Part shown: one piece after another, positions 24,535-34,622 of the stretch
Layout of the letters: the number at the start of each line of letters is the position of its first letter
How positions within the stretch are numbered: the stretch's first letter is position 1
Assembly (NCBI RefSeq): GCF_025137375.1
Contig: NZ_CP073720.1
Location: forward strand, 1,016,501-1,080,500
DNA from: Dactylosporangium fulvum
GTDB lineage: Bacteria; Actinomycetota; Actinomycetes; Mycobacteriales; Micromonosporaceae
DNA length: 64,000 nucleotides
Reading direction: 5' to 3'
The notes under the pieces: generated by a model
Seen by the model: the letters and a program-made list of their open reading frames with translations, nothing else
Database searches by the model: none
What the model was told of the DNA's origin: nothing
Made by a program: the position numbers and the translations under genes

Positions 24535-25038
24535 CTAGCCGGCCAGCTGGCCTGGCTGGGCCGCGGAGTCCTCGGCCACCGGCATGCCGGACGCGCGCGC
24601 GAACGCCGAGAGCCCCTGTACCAGCGCGGCCCGGTCGTCCGGTGCCATCCGCCGCAGCACCGCCGCGATCGTCTCCTGCCGCTGCCGGCCCAGGCCGTCG
24701 AGCAGCCGGCGCGCGGTCGGCGTGAGCACGAGCCACACCTCGCGGCGGTCCCGGTCGTCGGCCGTGCGGCGCAGCAGGTCGGCCGCCTCCAACCGGTCAC
24801 ACAGCCGGCTCGCCGAGGACGGCGCGGTGTGCAGGGCGATCGCCAGCTGGGTCAGGTTGATCGATCCGGCCTGGTCGACGACGCCGAGCACGCGCAGCTG
24901 TGCCGCCGAGACCCCGGAGTTGTCGTTGGCGGCGCTCGTGGCGACGACCAGTGCCTGACCCGCGGCGTCGACCACGACCGCAGCGGTCAGGGCCGCGTCG
25001 TCACTACCAGACGGGTGCGGTGAGGGTCTGCTCCGCAC
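24535..25038 (-). CDS. MarR-family transcriptional regulator
   Basis: A 167-residue winged-helix regulator. The recognition region reads LTQLAIALHTAPSSASRLCDRLEAADLLRRTADDRDRREVWLVLTPTARRLL, the standard MarR helix-turn-helix and wing with the conserved DxR. Ligand and targets are unknown. The start is GTG at 25038 with GGAGG six bases upstream. It begins 24 bases after the stop of the phosphatase gene on the same strand, so the two are probably one operon. That pairing suggests that the regulator acts in the same signalling unit (inference). Confidence 0.88.
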   Translation of the reverse strand: MRSRPSPHPSGSDDAALTAAVVVDAAGQALVVATSAANDNSGVSAAQLRVLGVVDQAGSINLTQLAIALHTAPSSASRLCDRLEAADLLRRTADDRDRREVWLVLTPTARRLLDGLGRQRQETIAAVLRRMAPDDRAALVQGLSAFARASGMPVAEDSAAQPGQLAG

Positions 25039-25062
25039 GATGTCCTCCGGGTGTCGCGGGGG

Positions 25063-26250
25063 TCACGGGTCGGCTCGGGGCGACCAGTCTAGGCAGATGA
25101 TCAGCGCGTCGTCGGCTAGCTCGGCACCCGCGTGGAATTCACGAAGGCTCCGCATGACGCTACTGATCGCCTCGGCCGGTGGTTGCAACCGCGTCGATCG
25201 TATGGCACGACTCAAGTCCCGCTCACCGTACGTCGGTTCATTCGGCCGACCGGCCGCGTGCACGCCGTCACTGACGATGAACAGGCGATCGCCTCGGCGG
25301 AGCTGTTCGCGTTCCTCGACGTACCTGGTGTCGCCGAACATGCCGAGCGGCAGCTGCGGATCGAGGGCCACGTCCCGCACCTGGCCGCCGCGGACCAGCA
25401 GCATGCGCGGCGATCCCGCGTCGATCATCCGCAGTTCGCCGGTGGCCGTGTTGAGCGACAGCAGGAGGGTCGCCACGTGGCGGGTGCCGCCGTACTGCGA
25501 GTAGATCGCGTCAGCGGCGAGCACCGCCTGGTCGGCGAGGTCGCCGGGGCTGCTCTGCCCGGCCGGGATGGACCGGCGGGCGTTGCGCATCGCGTTGACC
25601 GCCAGGGTGGTCAGCAGTGCCGCGTCGAGGCCGGTGCCCATGCCGTTGAGGGCGGTCACGGTGAGCCAGTCGCCGTTGACGGCCCAGTCGAAGTGGTCGC
25701 CGCCGACCGCGTACGCCGGCTCCAGCTGTCCCGCCAGCTTCACCCCCGGCTGCTCGAAACCCCGGGCCGGTAGCAGGTCCCACTGCATCTCGGCGGCCAT
25801 CGTCAACCTGCCCGAACGCCGCCGGTCGAGATGGTAGCGGTCGGTTCGCCGGTAGGCGGCGGAGATCGCGACCGCGAACGTCTCGGCCAGCTCCCGCAGG
25901 CGCGGCAGCTCGGTCGGCGCCCGCTCGGCGTCGAGCCCGACGCTGAGCACGCCCACCCGTTCGCCCCAGTTGCTCACCGGCAGGTGCAGCCGGGCGAAGG
26001 CATGCCCCTCACGGGACTCGATCACCGGGGTCTGGCTGGCGAACGCGCGGGTGGCCGGGGCCAACTGCTCCTCGAGTGCCGGGTCCTGCTCGATCCTGGA
26101 CGGGGTCAGCGTCGTGGTGCGGTAGTCGGCCAGCCAGAAAGTGCTGCTTTTCGCGCCGTGGTTCGCGCTGAGGTACGCGTCGAGGGTCTCCACCAGCCGA
26201 TCCGGCGGAGCCGTGCGCAGTGCCTTCTCGATGGAGCCAACGCCGGACAT
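25063..26250 (-). CDS. SpoIIE/PP2C-type phosphatase with N-terminal GAF-like sensor; one metal ligand missing
   Basis: A 395-residue protein. Residues about 10-150 look like a GAF sensor (ESREGHAFARLHLPVSNWGERVGVLSVGLDAE). A linker helix and a SpoIIE domain from about 165 follow (AEMQWDLLPARGFEQPGVKLAG, YAVGGDHFDWAVNGDWL, MLLVRGGQVRD, RLFIVSDGVHAAGR, LADDALIICLDW). The second metal motif, normally DxMGxG or DxSGxG, reads LNGMGTG, so Asp is replaced by Asn. Activity may be reduced, or the protein may have become a binding module. It is expressed with MarR downstream. It is a paralogue of the phosphatase at 20069, but with a sensor. Confidence 0.87.
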   Translation of the reverse strand: MSGVGSIEKALRTAPPDRLVETLDAYLSANHGAKSSTFWLADYRTTTLTPSRIEQDPALEEQLAPATRAFASQTPVIESREGHAFARLHLPVSNWGERVGVLSVGLDAERAPTELPRLRELAETFAVAISAAYRRTDRYHLDRRRSGRLTMAAEMQWDLLPARGFEQPGVKLAGQLEPAYAVGGDHFDWAVNGDWLTVTALNGMGTGLDAALLTTLAVNAMRNARRSIPAGQSSPGDLADQAVLAADAIYSQYGGTRHVATLLLSLNTATGELRMIDAGSPRMLLVRGGQVRDVALDPQLPLGMFGDTRYVEEREQLRRGDRLFIVSDGVHAAGRPNEPTYGERDLSRAIRSTRLQPPAEAISSVMRSLREFHAGAELADDALIICLDWSPRADP

Positions 26251-26340
26251 GCGAGCCTTTCGCCAGCCTTTGCTTGCCGTGCGGCAAATAATACAAGGCA
26301 GTGTCGTCGGCTCTGGTGATACCCAGTCGCGGTGTGATTG

Positions 26341-27879
26341 CTACACCCAGCGAGATCCGAGCCACATCCGGGAGAACCACTCTGCGTACGTAATGTTCAT
26401 TCCGCTGTAGATCGGATAGAAGTACGCGAAACAGGCGGCGACGAGCAGGATGTAGGCGCCGGCGATGATCGAGCCGACGAGCCGCTGGTCACTGTCGGGT
26501 CGCAGGTGGCGGGCGGGGCCGATGATGGCGCCGAGGACGTAGACGACGGCGAGGACGAGGAACGGTTCGGCGGGCAGGGCGTAGAAGTAGAACATGGTGC
26601 GGTGTTCCGGCATGTTCTGGAACCAGGGCAGGATGCCGGCCAGTGCGCAGGCCATGATCAGCCAGGCGCGGCCGTCGCGGCGGGCGACGGCCAGCCAGCC
26701 GAGGGCGATCAGTGCGGGCAGGAACGACCACCACAGCAGCGGGGTGCCCAGCAGCAGGATCTCCGAGGCGCAACTGCTCGCGCCGCACGGGCCGGCGTTG
26801 TTCCAGTGGAAGGCGACCGGTCGGCCGAGCAGCAGCCACTGCCAGGGCCACGACTGGTACTGATGCTTCGTGCTCAGGCCGGTGTGGAACTTGTACGCCT
26901 CCTGGTGGTAGTGCCATAGGTTGACCAGGGGGTCGATGAGGCGGTCGTGTGGCAGGCCGTTGGTTGCGGCGTACCAGTGCCGGAAGTAGCCGTCGTCGGA
27001 GGCGAACCAGCCCCACCAGGTGCCCAGGTAGGTGACCAGCACGATGCCGGCGATCGCGGCGCTCCAGCCGATCCCCTGGGGGATGCTGTCGGTGATCCAG
27101 TGTCGCGCGCCCGCGCTGCGTCGTGTGCTGATGTCGAACACGAGGGCGGCGATCGCGAACAGGATGACGTACCACAGGCCGCTCCACTTGACGCCGCAGG
27201 CGAGTCCGAGTGCGACGGCGCAGGCGAGGCGGTAGTAGGGCACGCCGAGTTTCGGTCGCCGGTTGGGGTCGGCGCCGGTTTCGAGCAGGTGCAGCCAGCG
27301 GGTGCGGCGCTGTTCGCGGTCGAGGACGAGGAAGTAGAACGCCACGACGATCCAGAACATCAGGAAGATGTCGAGCAGGGCGGCGCGGGAGAGCACGAAG
27401 TGCATGCCGTCGAGTGACATGAGCAGGCCGGCGGCGCCGGCCAGGATCGTGGAGCGGAACAGTCGCCAGGCGGCCATCGTGATGAGCAGGACCGCGGTCA
27501 TGCCGGCGATCACGGCCATGATGCGCCAGCCGAACGAGTTGTAGCCGAAGAGTTGCTCGCCGAGCGCGATCATCCATTTGCCCAGTGGCGGGTGGACGAC
27601 GTATTGGGGGGTGTTGTCCTCGGGGTTCCACTCGACGCCGTGTTGTAGCAGGTCCCATGCCTCGTTGGCGTAGTAGACCTCGTCGAAGATCGTTTCTTTC
27701 GGGTGTGAGAGATTCACCAGCCGCAGCACGAGCCCGATGCCGGTGACCAGGATCGCGGTCAGCCAGAAATTCGGCGTGAATCGGCCCGGCCCGGCGAGCC
27801 GGCGGCGCACGATGTCGGGCACCGGATCGGTCCCGGCGGTCTCCGCCTTGCTCGTTTCGGTCAGCACACCCGAGGTCAT
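26341..27879 (-). CDS. pmt: Dolichyl/polyprenyl-phosphate-mannose-protein O-mannosyltransferase
   Basis: The 512-residue GT39 membrane enzyme transfers mannose from polyprenyl-phosphate-mannose to Ser/Thr of secreted proteins as they leave through Sec. The catalytic loop after the first helix reads KETIFDEVYYANEAW, with the conserved Asp-Glu. Later landmarks are HPPLGKWMIALGEQLFGYNSFGWR and LSRAALLDIFLMFWI. The last part carries several helices to the C-terminus. ATG at 27879 was chosen; in-frame sequence further upstream overlaps the divergent rsmI and is low complexity. The pmt-rsmI-metG arrangement is typical of actinomycetes. Confidence 0.93.
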   Translation of the reverse strand: MTSGVLTETSKAETAGTDPVPDIVRRRLAGPGRFTPNFWLTAILVTGIGLVLRLVNLSHPKETIFDEVYYANEAWDLLQHGVEWNPEDNTPQYVVHPPLGKWMIALGEQLFGYNSFGWRIMAVIAGMTAVLLITMAAWRLFRSTILAGAAGLLMSLDGMHFVLSRAALLDIFLMFWIVVAFYFLVLDREQRRTRWLHLLETGADPNRRPKLGVPYYRLACAVALGLACGVKWSGLWYVILFAIAALVFDISTRRSAGARHWITDSIPQGIGWSAAIAGIVLVTYLGTWWGWFASDDGYFRHWYAATNGLPHDRLIDPLVNLWHYHQEAYKFHTGLSTKHQYQSWPWQWLLLGRPVAFHWNNAGPCGASSCASEILLLGTPLLWWSFLPALIALGWLAVARRDGRAWLIMACALAGILPWFQNMPEHRTMFYFYALPAEPFLVLAVVYVLGAIIGPARHLRPDSDQRLVGSIIAGAYILLVAACFAYFYPIYSGMNITYAEWFSRMWLGSRWV

Positions 27880-27917
27880 TGGGCGATCGTAGGGTGCGGG
27901 ATGCCACCATCGCACAT

Positions 27918-28745
27918 GTGCCATTGATTCTCCTTGGGGCGCCGCTGGGCAACCCGGACGACGCCTCGACCCGGCTCCGTGAGGTGCTGGCCACCGCCGA
28001 CGTGGTGGCGGCCGAGGACACCCGGCGCCTCGGCCGTCTCGCACAGCATCTCGGTGTCACCATCTCCGGCCGTCTGGTCAGCTACTTCGAGGGCAACGAG
28101 GACCGCCGGACCCCCGAGCTGGCCGACCTGCTCGAGTCCGGCGCGACGGTCGCCGTGGTGACCGACGGCGGCATGCCGAGCGTCTCCGACCCCGGGTTCC
28201 GGCTCGTCCGGGCCGCGGTGGCGTTGGGTGTACCGGTGAGCGCCGCCCCCGGGCCGAGCGCCGTCACCACCGCGCTCGCCGTCTCCGGTCTGCCCTGCGA
28301 CCGGTTCTGCTTCGAAGGCTTTCCCCCTCGGAAGCCCGGTGAACGTCGAACGTACTTCTCGTCCCTGTCGGATGAGCCGCGCACCATGGTGTTCTTCGAG
28401 TCCCCGCACCGGGTGGCCGACACGATGCGGGACATGGCGCTGGCCTTCGGCGAGGACCGTCCGGCGGCGCTGTGCCGCGAGCTGACCAAGACGTACGAGG
28501 AGATCCGCCGCGGCACGCTCGGCTCCCTGGCGGAGGACGCCGACACGGCCCGCGGTGAGATCACCCTCGTGGTCGGCGGCGCGCCGGCCGTGCCGGCCGA
28601 GCGCCCGTCGGACGTGGTGCTGGCCGCCGAGGTGGCCGCCCTGGTCGCGGCCGGCACCGACCGCAAGCAGGCGACGCACGAGGTGGCGCTGCGCCACGGT
28701 GTCCCCAAACGTGATGTCTACGCGGCGGTGGTGGCCCACAAGTAG
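27918..28745 (+). CDS. rsmI: 16S rRNA (cytidine1402-2'-O)-methyltransferase
   Basis: A 275-residue SAM-dependent tetrapyrrole-methylase-fold enzyme that modifies the decoding centre of 16S rRNA. Diagnostic segments: LILLGAPLGNPDDASTRLREVL, VVAAEDTRRLGRL, VAVVTDGGMPSVSDPG, APGPSAVTTALAVSGLPCDRFCFEGFPPRK and FFESPHRV. GTG at 27918 was preferred because the family normally begins within a few residues of the GAPLGN motif. There is no clear ribosome site, so the transcript may be nearly leaderless. It is divergent from pmt with only 38 bases between the starts. Confidence 0.93.
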   Translation: MPLILLGAPLGNPDDASTRLREVLATADVVAAEDTRRLGRLAQHLGVTISGRLVSYFEGNEDRRTPELADLLESGATVAVVTDGGMPSVSDPGFRLVRAAVALGVPVSAAPGPSAVTTALAVSGLPCDRFCFEGFPPRKPGERRTYFSSLSDEPRTMVFFESPHRVADTMRDMALAFGEDRPAALCRELTKTYEEIRRGTLGSLAEDADTARGEITLVVGGAPAVPAERPSDVVLAAEVAALVAAGTDRKQATHEVALRHGVPKRDVYAAVVAHK

Positions 28746-28761
28746 GTCGGTGGCCGGCCGG

Positions 28762-29670
28762 TCAGTAGGAGGCCAGGACGATGCCGGCGGCCAGGACGAG
28801 CGGGGCCGCCGTCGTCAGGGACCACGCCGCCAGCCGGGTCCGCAGGCTGCCCAGGCGCCACGCGCCGGTCAGCCAGGACAGCGCCAGGCCGCAGAGCGCG
28901 ACCAGCCCGAGGCCGACCGCCCAGCGCACCCGCAGGCCGGACGGGCTGCCGGCGTAGGCGATCCGGCCGTCGGGCACCATGCGCGCCGCCAGCGCGGCGC
29001 CGGGGGCCTCGTCGGCGCCGACGAGCGAAACGCCGTCGACCGGTTCGCCGGCTTCCGACCCGGTCGCCGTGAAGGCCGCCACGCATCGGCGCAGGACGCC
29101 CGAACCCTCGCACGACGTCACCGTCGCGGTGCCGCGGACGGCGTGCCCCATGTCCAGCCAGAACGGTTCGGCGCTGGTCCACGCGAAAAACCCCGCGAGC
29201 AGTGCGGTGAGCAGCATCGACACCAGCCCGGCGGCCGGGTTGCGGGGCTTGCGGACACGCCGCGGTTTCCGGGACGGCGACGGCCAGGGGGACGGGCGCG
29301 GCTGCCGCATCACCCGCATCGCCGGTGCCGGCCACTGCTCCGTCCGGCCGGCCAGATGGTCCTGGACGGCCGTCGCGCCGGCCAGCCGCGCCGCCTTCTG
29401 CTCCTGCGTGGTGCCGGCATCCTCCACGGCGACGGCGCTCTCCACGGCGGCGGGGACGGGTGAGGCGACCGTCACCGTCGTGGTGGTCGGCCGCAGCGGG
29501 AAGTCGTCGGGGCGTGGGCCGGGCGCCTCGATCCGCGCGACGGGGCCGTCATCGAGCACCGGTGAGGGGGTCGTGGACGGTGCGGGCGGGATCCCCGCCG
29601 CCTCGCCCCGCCACCATCCGGCGGCCGGGCTCGGCGCCGGCCAGGGACGCTGCGTTGGCTGGTCACTCAC
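28762..29670 (-). CDS. Membrane protein with proline-rich N-terminal region, unknown function
   Basis: About 302 residues. The first 150 are disordered and rich in P, A, T and R. A membrane helix ([18 protein letters not shown]), an outer domain of about 80 residues with a Cys pair ([16 protein letters not shown]) that could form a disulfide, and two more helices at the end follow. Function unknown. The start is not certain: GTG at 29670 or a codon at 29703 fits. It is convergent with rsmI (16 bases) and divergent from metG. Confidence 0.65.
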   Translation of the reverse strand: MSDQPTQRPWPAPSPAAGWWRGEAAGIPPAPSTTPSPVLDDGPVARIEAPGPRPDDFPLRPTTTTVTVASPVPAAVESAVAVEDAGTTQEQKAARLAGATAVQDHLAGRTEQWPAPAMRVMRQPRPSPWPSPSRKPRRVRKPRNPAAGLVSMLLTALLAGFFAWTSAEPFWLDMGHAVRGTATVTSCEGSGVLRRCVAAFTATGSEAGEPVDGVSLVGADEAPGAALAARMVPDGRIAYAGSPSGLRVRWAVGLGLVALCGLALSWLTGAWRLGSLRTRLAAWSLTTAAPLVLAAGIVLASY

Positions 29671-29790
29671 GTTCTGTATTGGACAACGGACGATGGCCGA
29701 CACTTCGGATGTCGGGTCGCGTGTCGGGAGAAATGCCGAAGAGCGAAGCCATTCGCCGAAGCGCTCGGAGGGTCACTACGCTTGCAGGTC

Positions 29791-31554
29791 ATGAGTCGTG
29801 TTCTCGCTGCGGTCGCCTGGCCTTATGCCAACGGACCGCGCCACATCGGTCACGTGTCCGGATTCGGGGTGCCCTCCGACGTCTTCAGCCGCTACATGCG
29901 GATGGCCGGCCACGACGTGCTGATGGTGTCGGGCACCGACGAGCACGGCACGCCGATCCAGGTCCAGGCCGACGCCGAGGGGGTCACCCCGCGCGAGCTC
30001 GTGGACCGCTACAACCGTGTCATCGTCGAGGACCTGCACGGCCTCGGCCTGTCCTACGACCTCTTCACCCGCACCACGACCGGCAACCACTACCAGGTCG
30101 TGCAGGAGCTGTTCCAGGGGTTGCACGACAACGGCTACATCATCGCCAAGACCACGCTCGGCGCGATCTCGCCGTCGACCGGCCGCACGCTGCCCGACCG
30201 GTACATCGAGGGCACCTGCCCGATCTGCGGCTACGACAGCGCGCGCGGCGACCAGTGCGACAACTGCGGCAACCAGCTCGACCCCGACCAGCTCATCAAC
30301 CCGCGGTCGAAGATCAACGGGGAGACGCCGGAGTTCGTCGAGACCGAGCACTTCTTCCTCGACCTGCCGGCCTTCGCCGACCAGCTCAGCGCCTGGCTCG
30401 ACACCCGCGACGGCTGGCGGCCCAACGTGCTGAAGTTCTCCCGCAACCTCATCGACGACCTCCAGCCGCGGGCGATCACCCGTGACCTGGAGTGGGGCGT
30501 GCCGATCCCGCTGGACGGCTGGCGGGACCGCGACGACAAGCGCATCTACGTCTGGTTCGACGCGGTGATCGGCTATCTCTCGGCGTCGATCGAGTGGGCC
30601 CGCCGCTCCGGCGACCCCGACGCGTGGCGCAAGTGGTGGCAGGATCCCGAGGCCCAGGGTTACTACTTCATGGGCAAGGACAACATCGTCTTCCACTCGG
30701 TGATCTGGCCGTCGATCCTGCTGGGCTACTCCTCGCCGAAGGCCGGTTCGCTGGGCGCCCTCAACCTGCCCACCGAGGTCGTCTCCTCGGAGTATCTGAC
30801 GATGGAGGGCCGGAAGTTCTCCTCCTCGCGCCGGGTGGTCATCTACGTCCGCGACTTCCTCGAGCGCTACGACGCCGACGCGCTGCGCTACTTCATCGCC
30901 GTCGCCGGTCCGGAGTCGAACGACACCGACTTCACCTGGGCCGAGTTCCGTCGCCGCAACAACGACGAGCTCGTGGCCGGCTGGGGCAACCTGGTCAACC
31001 GTTCGATCTCCATGGCCGCCAAGAACTTCGGCGAGATCCCGGCCGTCGGTGAGCTGACCGCCGAGGACGAGCGCCTGCTGGCGGCCGTCCGCGCCGGCTT
31101 CGACAGCGTCGGTCAGCTGCTCGGCAAGCACCGCCAGAAGGCGGCGATCACCGAGGCCATGCGGATCGTCGGCGAGGTCAACAAGTACTTCTCGGATCAG
31201 GCGCCGTGGAAGCTCAAGGAGGACAAGGCCCGCATGGGCACGGTCCTCTACGTGGCGCTCCAGGCGGTGCGGGACTGCAACACGCTGCTCACCCCGTTCC
31301 TGCCCCACTCGGCGCAGAAGATCCACGAGCTGCTCGGCGGCACCGGCGTCCACGCCCCGATGCCCGAGATCGTGGAGGTCGAGGACCTCGACAACGGCCG
31401 GACCTATCCGGTGCTCAAGGGCGACTACACGGTGGGCGCGAAGTGGGAGCACGTGGCGATCGAGCTCGGCACGCCGCTCGCGGCCCCGACCCCGGTGTTC
31501 CGCAAGCTCGACGAGTCGATCGTCGAGGAGGAGCTGGCCCGCCTGCAGTCGTAG
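29791..31554 (+). CDS. metG: Methionyl-tRNA synthetase
   Basis: A 587-residue class I synthetase. HIGH is at residues 18-21 ([10 protein letters not shown]), and the KMSKS equivalent reads RKFSSSRR. The zinc knuckle has four Cys ([18 protein letters not shown]), which places it in the larger zinc-containing MetG group. The anticodon-binding helical domain follows ([29 protein letters not shown]). There is no C-terminal tRNA-binding extension. ATG at 29791 was chosen over an in-frame TTG three codons earlier. A long palindrome after the stop serves as terminator. Confidence 0.97.
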   Translation: MSRVLAAVAWPYANGPRHIGHVSGFGVPSDVFSRYMRMAGHDVLMVSGTDEHGTPIQVQADAEGVTPRELVDRYNRVIVEDLHGLGLSYDLFTRTTTGNHYQVVQELFQGLHDNGYIIAKTTLGAISPSTGRTLPDRYIEGTCPICGYDSARGDQCDNCGNQLDPDQLINPRSKINGETPEFVETEHFFLDLPAFADQLSAWLDTRDGWRPNVLKFSRNLIDDLQPRAITRDLEWGVPIPLDGWRDRDDKRIYVWFDAVIGYLSASIEWARRSGDPDAWRKWWQDPEAQGYYFMGKDNIVFHSVIWPSILLGYSSPKAGSLGALNLPTEVVSSEYLTMEGRKFSSSRRVVIYVRDFLERYDADALRYFIAVAGPESNDTDFTWAEFRRRNNDELVAGWGNLVNRSISMAAKNFGEIPAVGELTAEDERLLAAVRAGFDSVGQLLGKHRQKAAITEAMRIVGEVNKYFSDQAPWKLKEDKARMGTVLYVALQAVRDCNTLLTPFLPHSAQKIHELLGGTGVHAPMPEIVEVEDLDNGRTYPVLKGDYTVGAKWEHVAIELGTPLAAPTPVFRKLDESIVEEELARLQS

Positions 31555-31584
31555 CACCCGCACGGCAGGCTCGGTGGGGTTCCT

Positions 31585-31634
31585 GATCGAGGGAAACTTC
31601 ACGTCGCCCTGGCGACACGAAGTTTCCCTCGATC
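31585..31634. repeat. GATC-type palindrome between convergent genes, probable two-way terminator
   Basis: GATCGAGGGAAACTTC on the left pairs with GAAGTTTCCCTCGATC on the right. The inner TCGCC pairs with GGCGA, leaving a two-base loop and one three-base mismatch: 24-base arms in all. It lies 30 bases after metG and ends 4 bases before the stop of the opposite gene. It resembles the palindromes at 8531 and 62094 in style but not closely in sequence. Confidence 0.8.
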
Positions 31635-31638
31635 GAGC

Positions 31639-32820
31639 TCAGAGTTGGTACCAGTGGTCGCTCTCGTGTCCGTCGGTCACCTCGCTGGCCGGCGCCCACG
31701 CCTCGTAGACGCCCCGCTCCACGCAGTGCGCACCCAGGCGGGCCACCTGGTCGCCGTCCGGGCGGGCCAGCCGCAACCGCAACCAGTCGCCCTCCTGCCG
31801 GATGACCGTGCAGCGGGCGTCGCGCCAGGTGGCGCGGGGCACCCGGCGGGCCAGGGCCTCCAGCGGATAGCGGGCCGCGCGCGTCTTGGCCGCCACCCGG
31901 AACTCGCCGGGCGGGTCGACGATCGCGTCGAACATGTTGTCGCGGTACTTCCCGATGTACCGCGACAACGGCGGCGTCACCGGGAAATACTCCTGGTCCG
32001 ACGCGTCGGGCAGCAGGTGCCGCCACTGCGGGCCGTGCATCCGCGACCAGGCGCGCTGCTCCGGCAGGTAGGTGTAGAGCGTCACCTCGGTCCCGTCGCC
32101 GGTGTAGGCGACCAGCGACGTGTTCGCCGGCACCGGCAGCTCGGCCAGGTCCGCGGTCACGAACTCGGGGACGATGTGCCGCCCGCTCGCGGCGAAGCCG
32201 GTGCCGATGACCGGCGGGCCGAGTCGGTCGTGCGGCGGCATCGAGACCAGGCCGCCGTAGGAGCCCGCCAGCGGCACGTCGTAGTCGGACGGATCGACCG
32301 CCCGCCAGCGCATCGCGAACACCACGTCACCGATCTGCTCGCCGACCAGGATCGCGAGGTCCTCCGGGGTGCGTAGGTGCGCGACGTCGAAGGCCCGGTA
32401 ACAGAAGCCGCTGATCGGCCAGCCGCGCAGATAACCTGCCAGCTGGCGGCCGGAGAGAAACTTGATCATGCGGGTGCCGCGCCGCACCACGGCGGTCCGC
32501 CGGATCGGGGCCACATTCGCGGCCGCCGACGGCGTCTGGGTCATCCGGTGGATCGCGGCCCAGTCGAGCGCCCGCGTGACGGGCATGAGCAGCGGCTCGT
32601 CCTCCAGCCCGTCGAGCGCCGAGGTGACCTCGGTGGCGTGGACGAAGCGGCGGTACGGCCACCGCGCCCCCGGACGGGGATTGGGCAGGAAGCCCGGCGC
32701 CGGTTGGGTCGAGTACACCTCGAACGCCGCGCCCTGCGCGATCTCCTCAGCGGGGTATGCGACCCCGTCGATCGTCACGCTGTGGGTCGCGGACCCTTCG
32801 GTGTGCCCGATAACTGTCAC
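31639..32820 (-). CDS. Conserved-looking protein of unknown function
   Basis: About 393 residues, soluble, with no membrane segment or motif I recognise. The N-terminus reads VTVIGHTEGSATHSVTIDGVAYPAEEI. The C-terminus (CTVIRQEGDWLRLRLARPDG...CVERGVYEAWAPASEV) has an SH3-like or barrel-like pattern of short strands. Consistent codon bias across its length supports coding. The start is uncertain: GTG at 32820 lacks a ribosome site, and a TTG at 32862 is in frame. It is divergent from tatD. Confidence 0.65.
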   Translation of the reverse strand: MTVIGHTEGSATHSVTIDGVAYPAEEIAQGAAFEVYSTQPAPGFLPNPRPGARWPYRRFVHATEVTSALDGLEDEPLLMPVTRALDWAAIHRMTQTPSAAANVAPIRRTAVVRRGTRMIKFLSGRQLAGYLRGWPISGFCYRAFDVAHLRTPEDLAILVGEQIGDVVFAMRWRAVDPSDYDVPLAGSYGGLVSMPPHDRLGPPVIGTGFAASGRHIVPEFVTADLAELPVPANTSLVAYTGDGTEVTLYTYLPEQRAWSRMHGPQWRHLLPDASDQEYFPVTPPLSRYIGKYRDNMFDAIVDPPGEFRVAAKTRAARYPLEALARRVPRATWRDARCTVIRQEGDWLRLRLARPDGDQVARLGAHCVERGVYEAWAPASEVTDGHESDHWYQL

Positions 32821-32901
32821 TTTCGCGACGCTAAGGCCGGGTGGTGTGCACAGAGTGAACAAATCGTGAACGCCGGACCGGGGGTGGCATGCTTAACGCC
32901 G

Positions 32902-33762
32902 ATGAGCGCGAGAAAACCCTACCGGCAGGGCACATTCCCACCCGCACCGGATCCGTTGCCGGTCCCGGTGCTGGACAGCCACACCCACATCGACATCACG
33001 CTGCAGGAGGACGGTGACGGCGGACCGGCGACGGTCGCCGAGGCCGTCGCGGCGGCCCGCGCCGCCGGCATCGACCGGCTCGTCCAGGTCGGCTGCGACG
33101 TCGAGTCGTCGCGGTGGGGCGTAGAGGTCGCCGCGCAGCACCCGGCCGTGGTCGCCACCGTCGCGCTGCACCCCAACGACGCGCCGCGCGTGCCGGACCT
33201 CGACGCCGCGTTGCGCGAGATCGAGCGGCTGGCCGCCCACCCGCGGGTCCGCGGCATCGGCGAGACCGGCCTCGACTACTTCCGCACCGGCGAGGGGGAC
33301 GCACGCAAGGTTCAGCACGAGAGCTTCCGTGCGCACATCGCGATCGCCAAGCGATACGGCAAGACGCTGGTCGTCCACGACCGCGACGCCCACGACGACA
33401 TCCTGCGGGTCCTCGACGAGGAGGGCGCGCCCGACCAGGTGGTCATGCACTGCTTCTCCGGTGACGAGACGTTCGCGAGAGAGTGCCTCGACCGGGGCTA
33501 CCTGCTGAGCTTCGCGGGCACCGTGACGTTCGGCAACGCGGCGCATCTGCGGCGTGCGGCGGCGGTCACCCCGCTCGACGGACTGCTGGTGGAGACCGAC
33601 GCGCCGTTCCTCACGCCCACGCCGTACCGGGGCCGCCCGAACGCCTCGTATCTGATCCCGGTGACGGTCCGCGCGCTCGCCGACGTCACCGGCCATGACC
33701 TCGACGCCCTGTGCGCCGCCGTCTCGGCCAACGGCGACCGGGCCTTCGGTGCCTGGCAATGA
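32902..33762 (+). CDS. tatD: TatD-family metal-dependent deoxyribonuclease
   Basis: A 286-residue TIM-barrel metallohydrolase. Metal and active-site residues are visible: LDSHTHIDI near residue 25, the Glu in [32 protein letters not shown], and the final Asp in [11 protein letters not shown]. The family degrades DNA 3'-5' in repair or turnover. The start [10 protein letters not shown] follows a region with no ribosome site, and a TGCTTAAC element is close enough for a leaderless transcript. Its stop overlaps the rsmA start (ATGA), so they are coupled. The rpf gene that often stands between tatD and rsmA in actinomycetes is absent. Confidence 0.93.
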   Translation: MSARKPYRQGTFPPAPDPLPVPVLDSHTHIDITLQEDGDGGPATVAEAVAAARAAGIDRLVQVGCDVESSRWGVEVAAQHPAVVATVALHPNDAPRVPDLDAALREIERLAAHPRVRGIGETGLDYFRTGEGDARKVQHESFRAHIAIAKRYGKTLVVHDRDAHDDILRVLDEEGAPDQVVMHCFSGDETFARECLDRGYLLSFAGTVTFGNAAHLRRAAAVTPLDGLLVETDAPFLTPTPYRGRPNASYLIPVTVRALADVTGHDLDALCAAVSANGDRAFGAWQ

Positions 33763-34622
33763 GCCTCCTCGGTCCGGCTGAGGTCCGTGAACTCGCGCAC
33801 AAGCTCGGCATCCGCCCCACCAAGCAACTCGGGCAGAACTTCGTCCACGACCCCAACACCGTCCGCCGGATCGTCCGCGCGGCGGGGCTCGCACCCGACG
33901 AGTCGGTGCTGGAGGTCGGCCCCGGGCTGGGTTCGCTCACCCTGGCGCTGCTGGAGCACGCCTCGCAGGTGCACGCGATCGAGATCGACCCGGTGCTCGC
34001 CGGGGCGCTTGGCGACACCGTCGCGCGGTTCGCGCCGGAGCACACCGGGCGTCTGACGGTGATCGCCGGTGACGCGCTGCGGGTCTCCCTCGAAGGGGCC
34101 GCGCCGACCGCGCTGGTCGCCAACCTGCCGTACAACGTCGCCGTCCCGGTCGTCCTGCACCTGCTCGGCACCGTCCCGTCGCTGCGGCACGGGCTGGTGA
34201 TGGTCCAGAAGGAGGTCGCCGACCGGCTGACCGCCGGGCCGGGCAGCCGGATCTACGGCGTGCCGAGCGTGAAGCTCGCCTGGTATGCGGAGTCGCGGCA
34301 GGCGGGGAAGGTCCCACCGAGCGTCTTCTGGCCGGTGCCCAACGTCGACTCCGGCCTGGTGGCGTTCACCCGGCGGGAGGAGCCGGCCGAGGACCGGCGG
34401 GCGGTCTTCGGCGTCGTCGACGCCGCGTTCGCCCAGCGCCGCAAGACGCTGCGGGCGGCCCTGGCGGGCTGGGCCGGCGGCCCGGACGCGGCCGAGCGGG
34501 TGCTGCGCGCCGCCGGGGTTGATCCCGGCGCCCGTGGTGAGCAGCTCACGGTGGAGGACTTCACCCGGATCGCCAGCCAGCAGCGAGCGCGCGTAGCGGA
34601 CCCGGGTAGGGTGCAGCAGTGA
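33759..34622 (+). CDS. rsmA: 16S rRNA (adenine1518/1519-N6)-dimethyltransferase
   Basis: The 287-residue enzyme (KsgA) dimethylates the two adenines of the 3'-terminal 16S helix during late 30S assembly. Visible motifs: [11 protein letters not shown], the SAM-binding [12 protein letters not shown], the acidic IEIDP, the catalytic NLPYN, and the C-terminal [13 protein letters not shown]. The ATG overlaps the tatD stop, and its own stop overlaps the GTG of ispE, so tatD-rsmA-ispE form one coupled operon. Confidence 0.96.
   Translation: MSLLGPAEVRELAHKLGIRPTKQLGQNFVHDPNTVRRIVRAAGLAPDESVLEVGPGLGSLTLALLEHASQVHAIEIDPVLAGALGDTVARFAPEHTGRLTVIAGDALRVSLEGAAPTALVANLPYNVAVPVVLHLLGTVPSLRHGLVMVQKEVADRLTAGPGSRIYGVPSVKLAWYAESRQAGKVPPSVFWPVPNVDSGLVAFTRREEPAEDRRAVFGVVDAAFAQRRKTLRAALAGWAGGPDAAERVLRAAGVDPGARGEQLTVEDFTRIASQQRARVADPGRVQQ

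Noticed and set aside
24311..24538. 75-codon frame in the AT-rich region
   Set aside because: No ribosome site, mixed composition, and it runs into the 3' end of the MarR gene.
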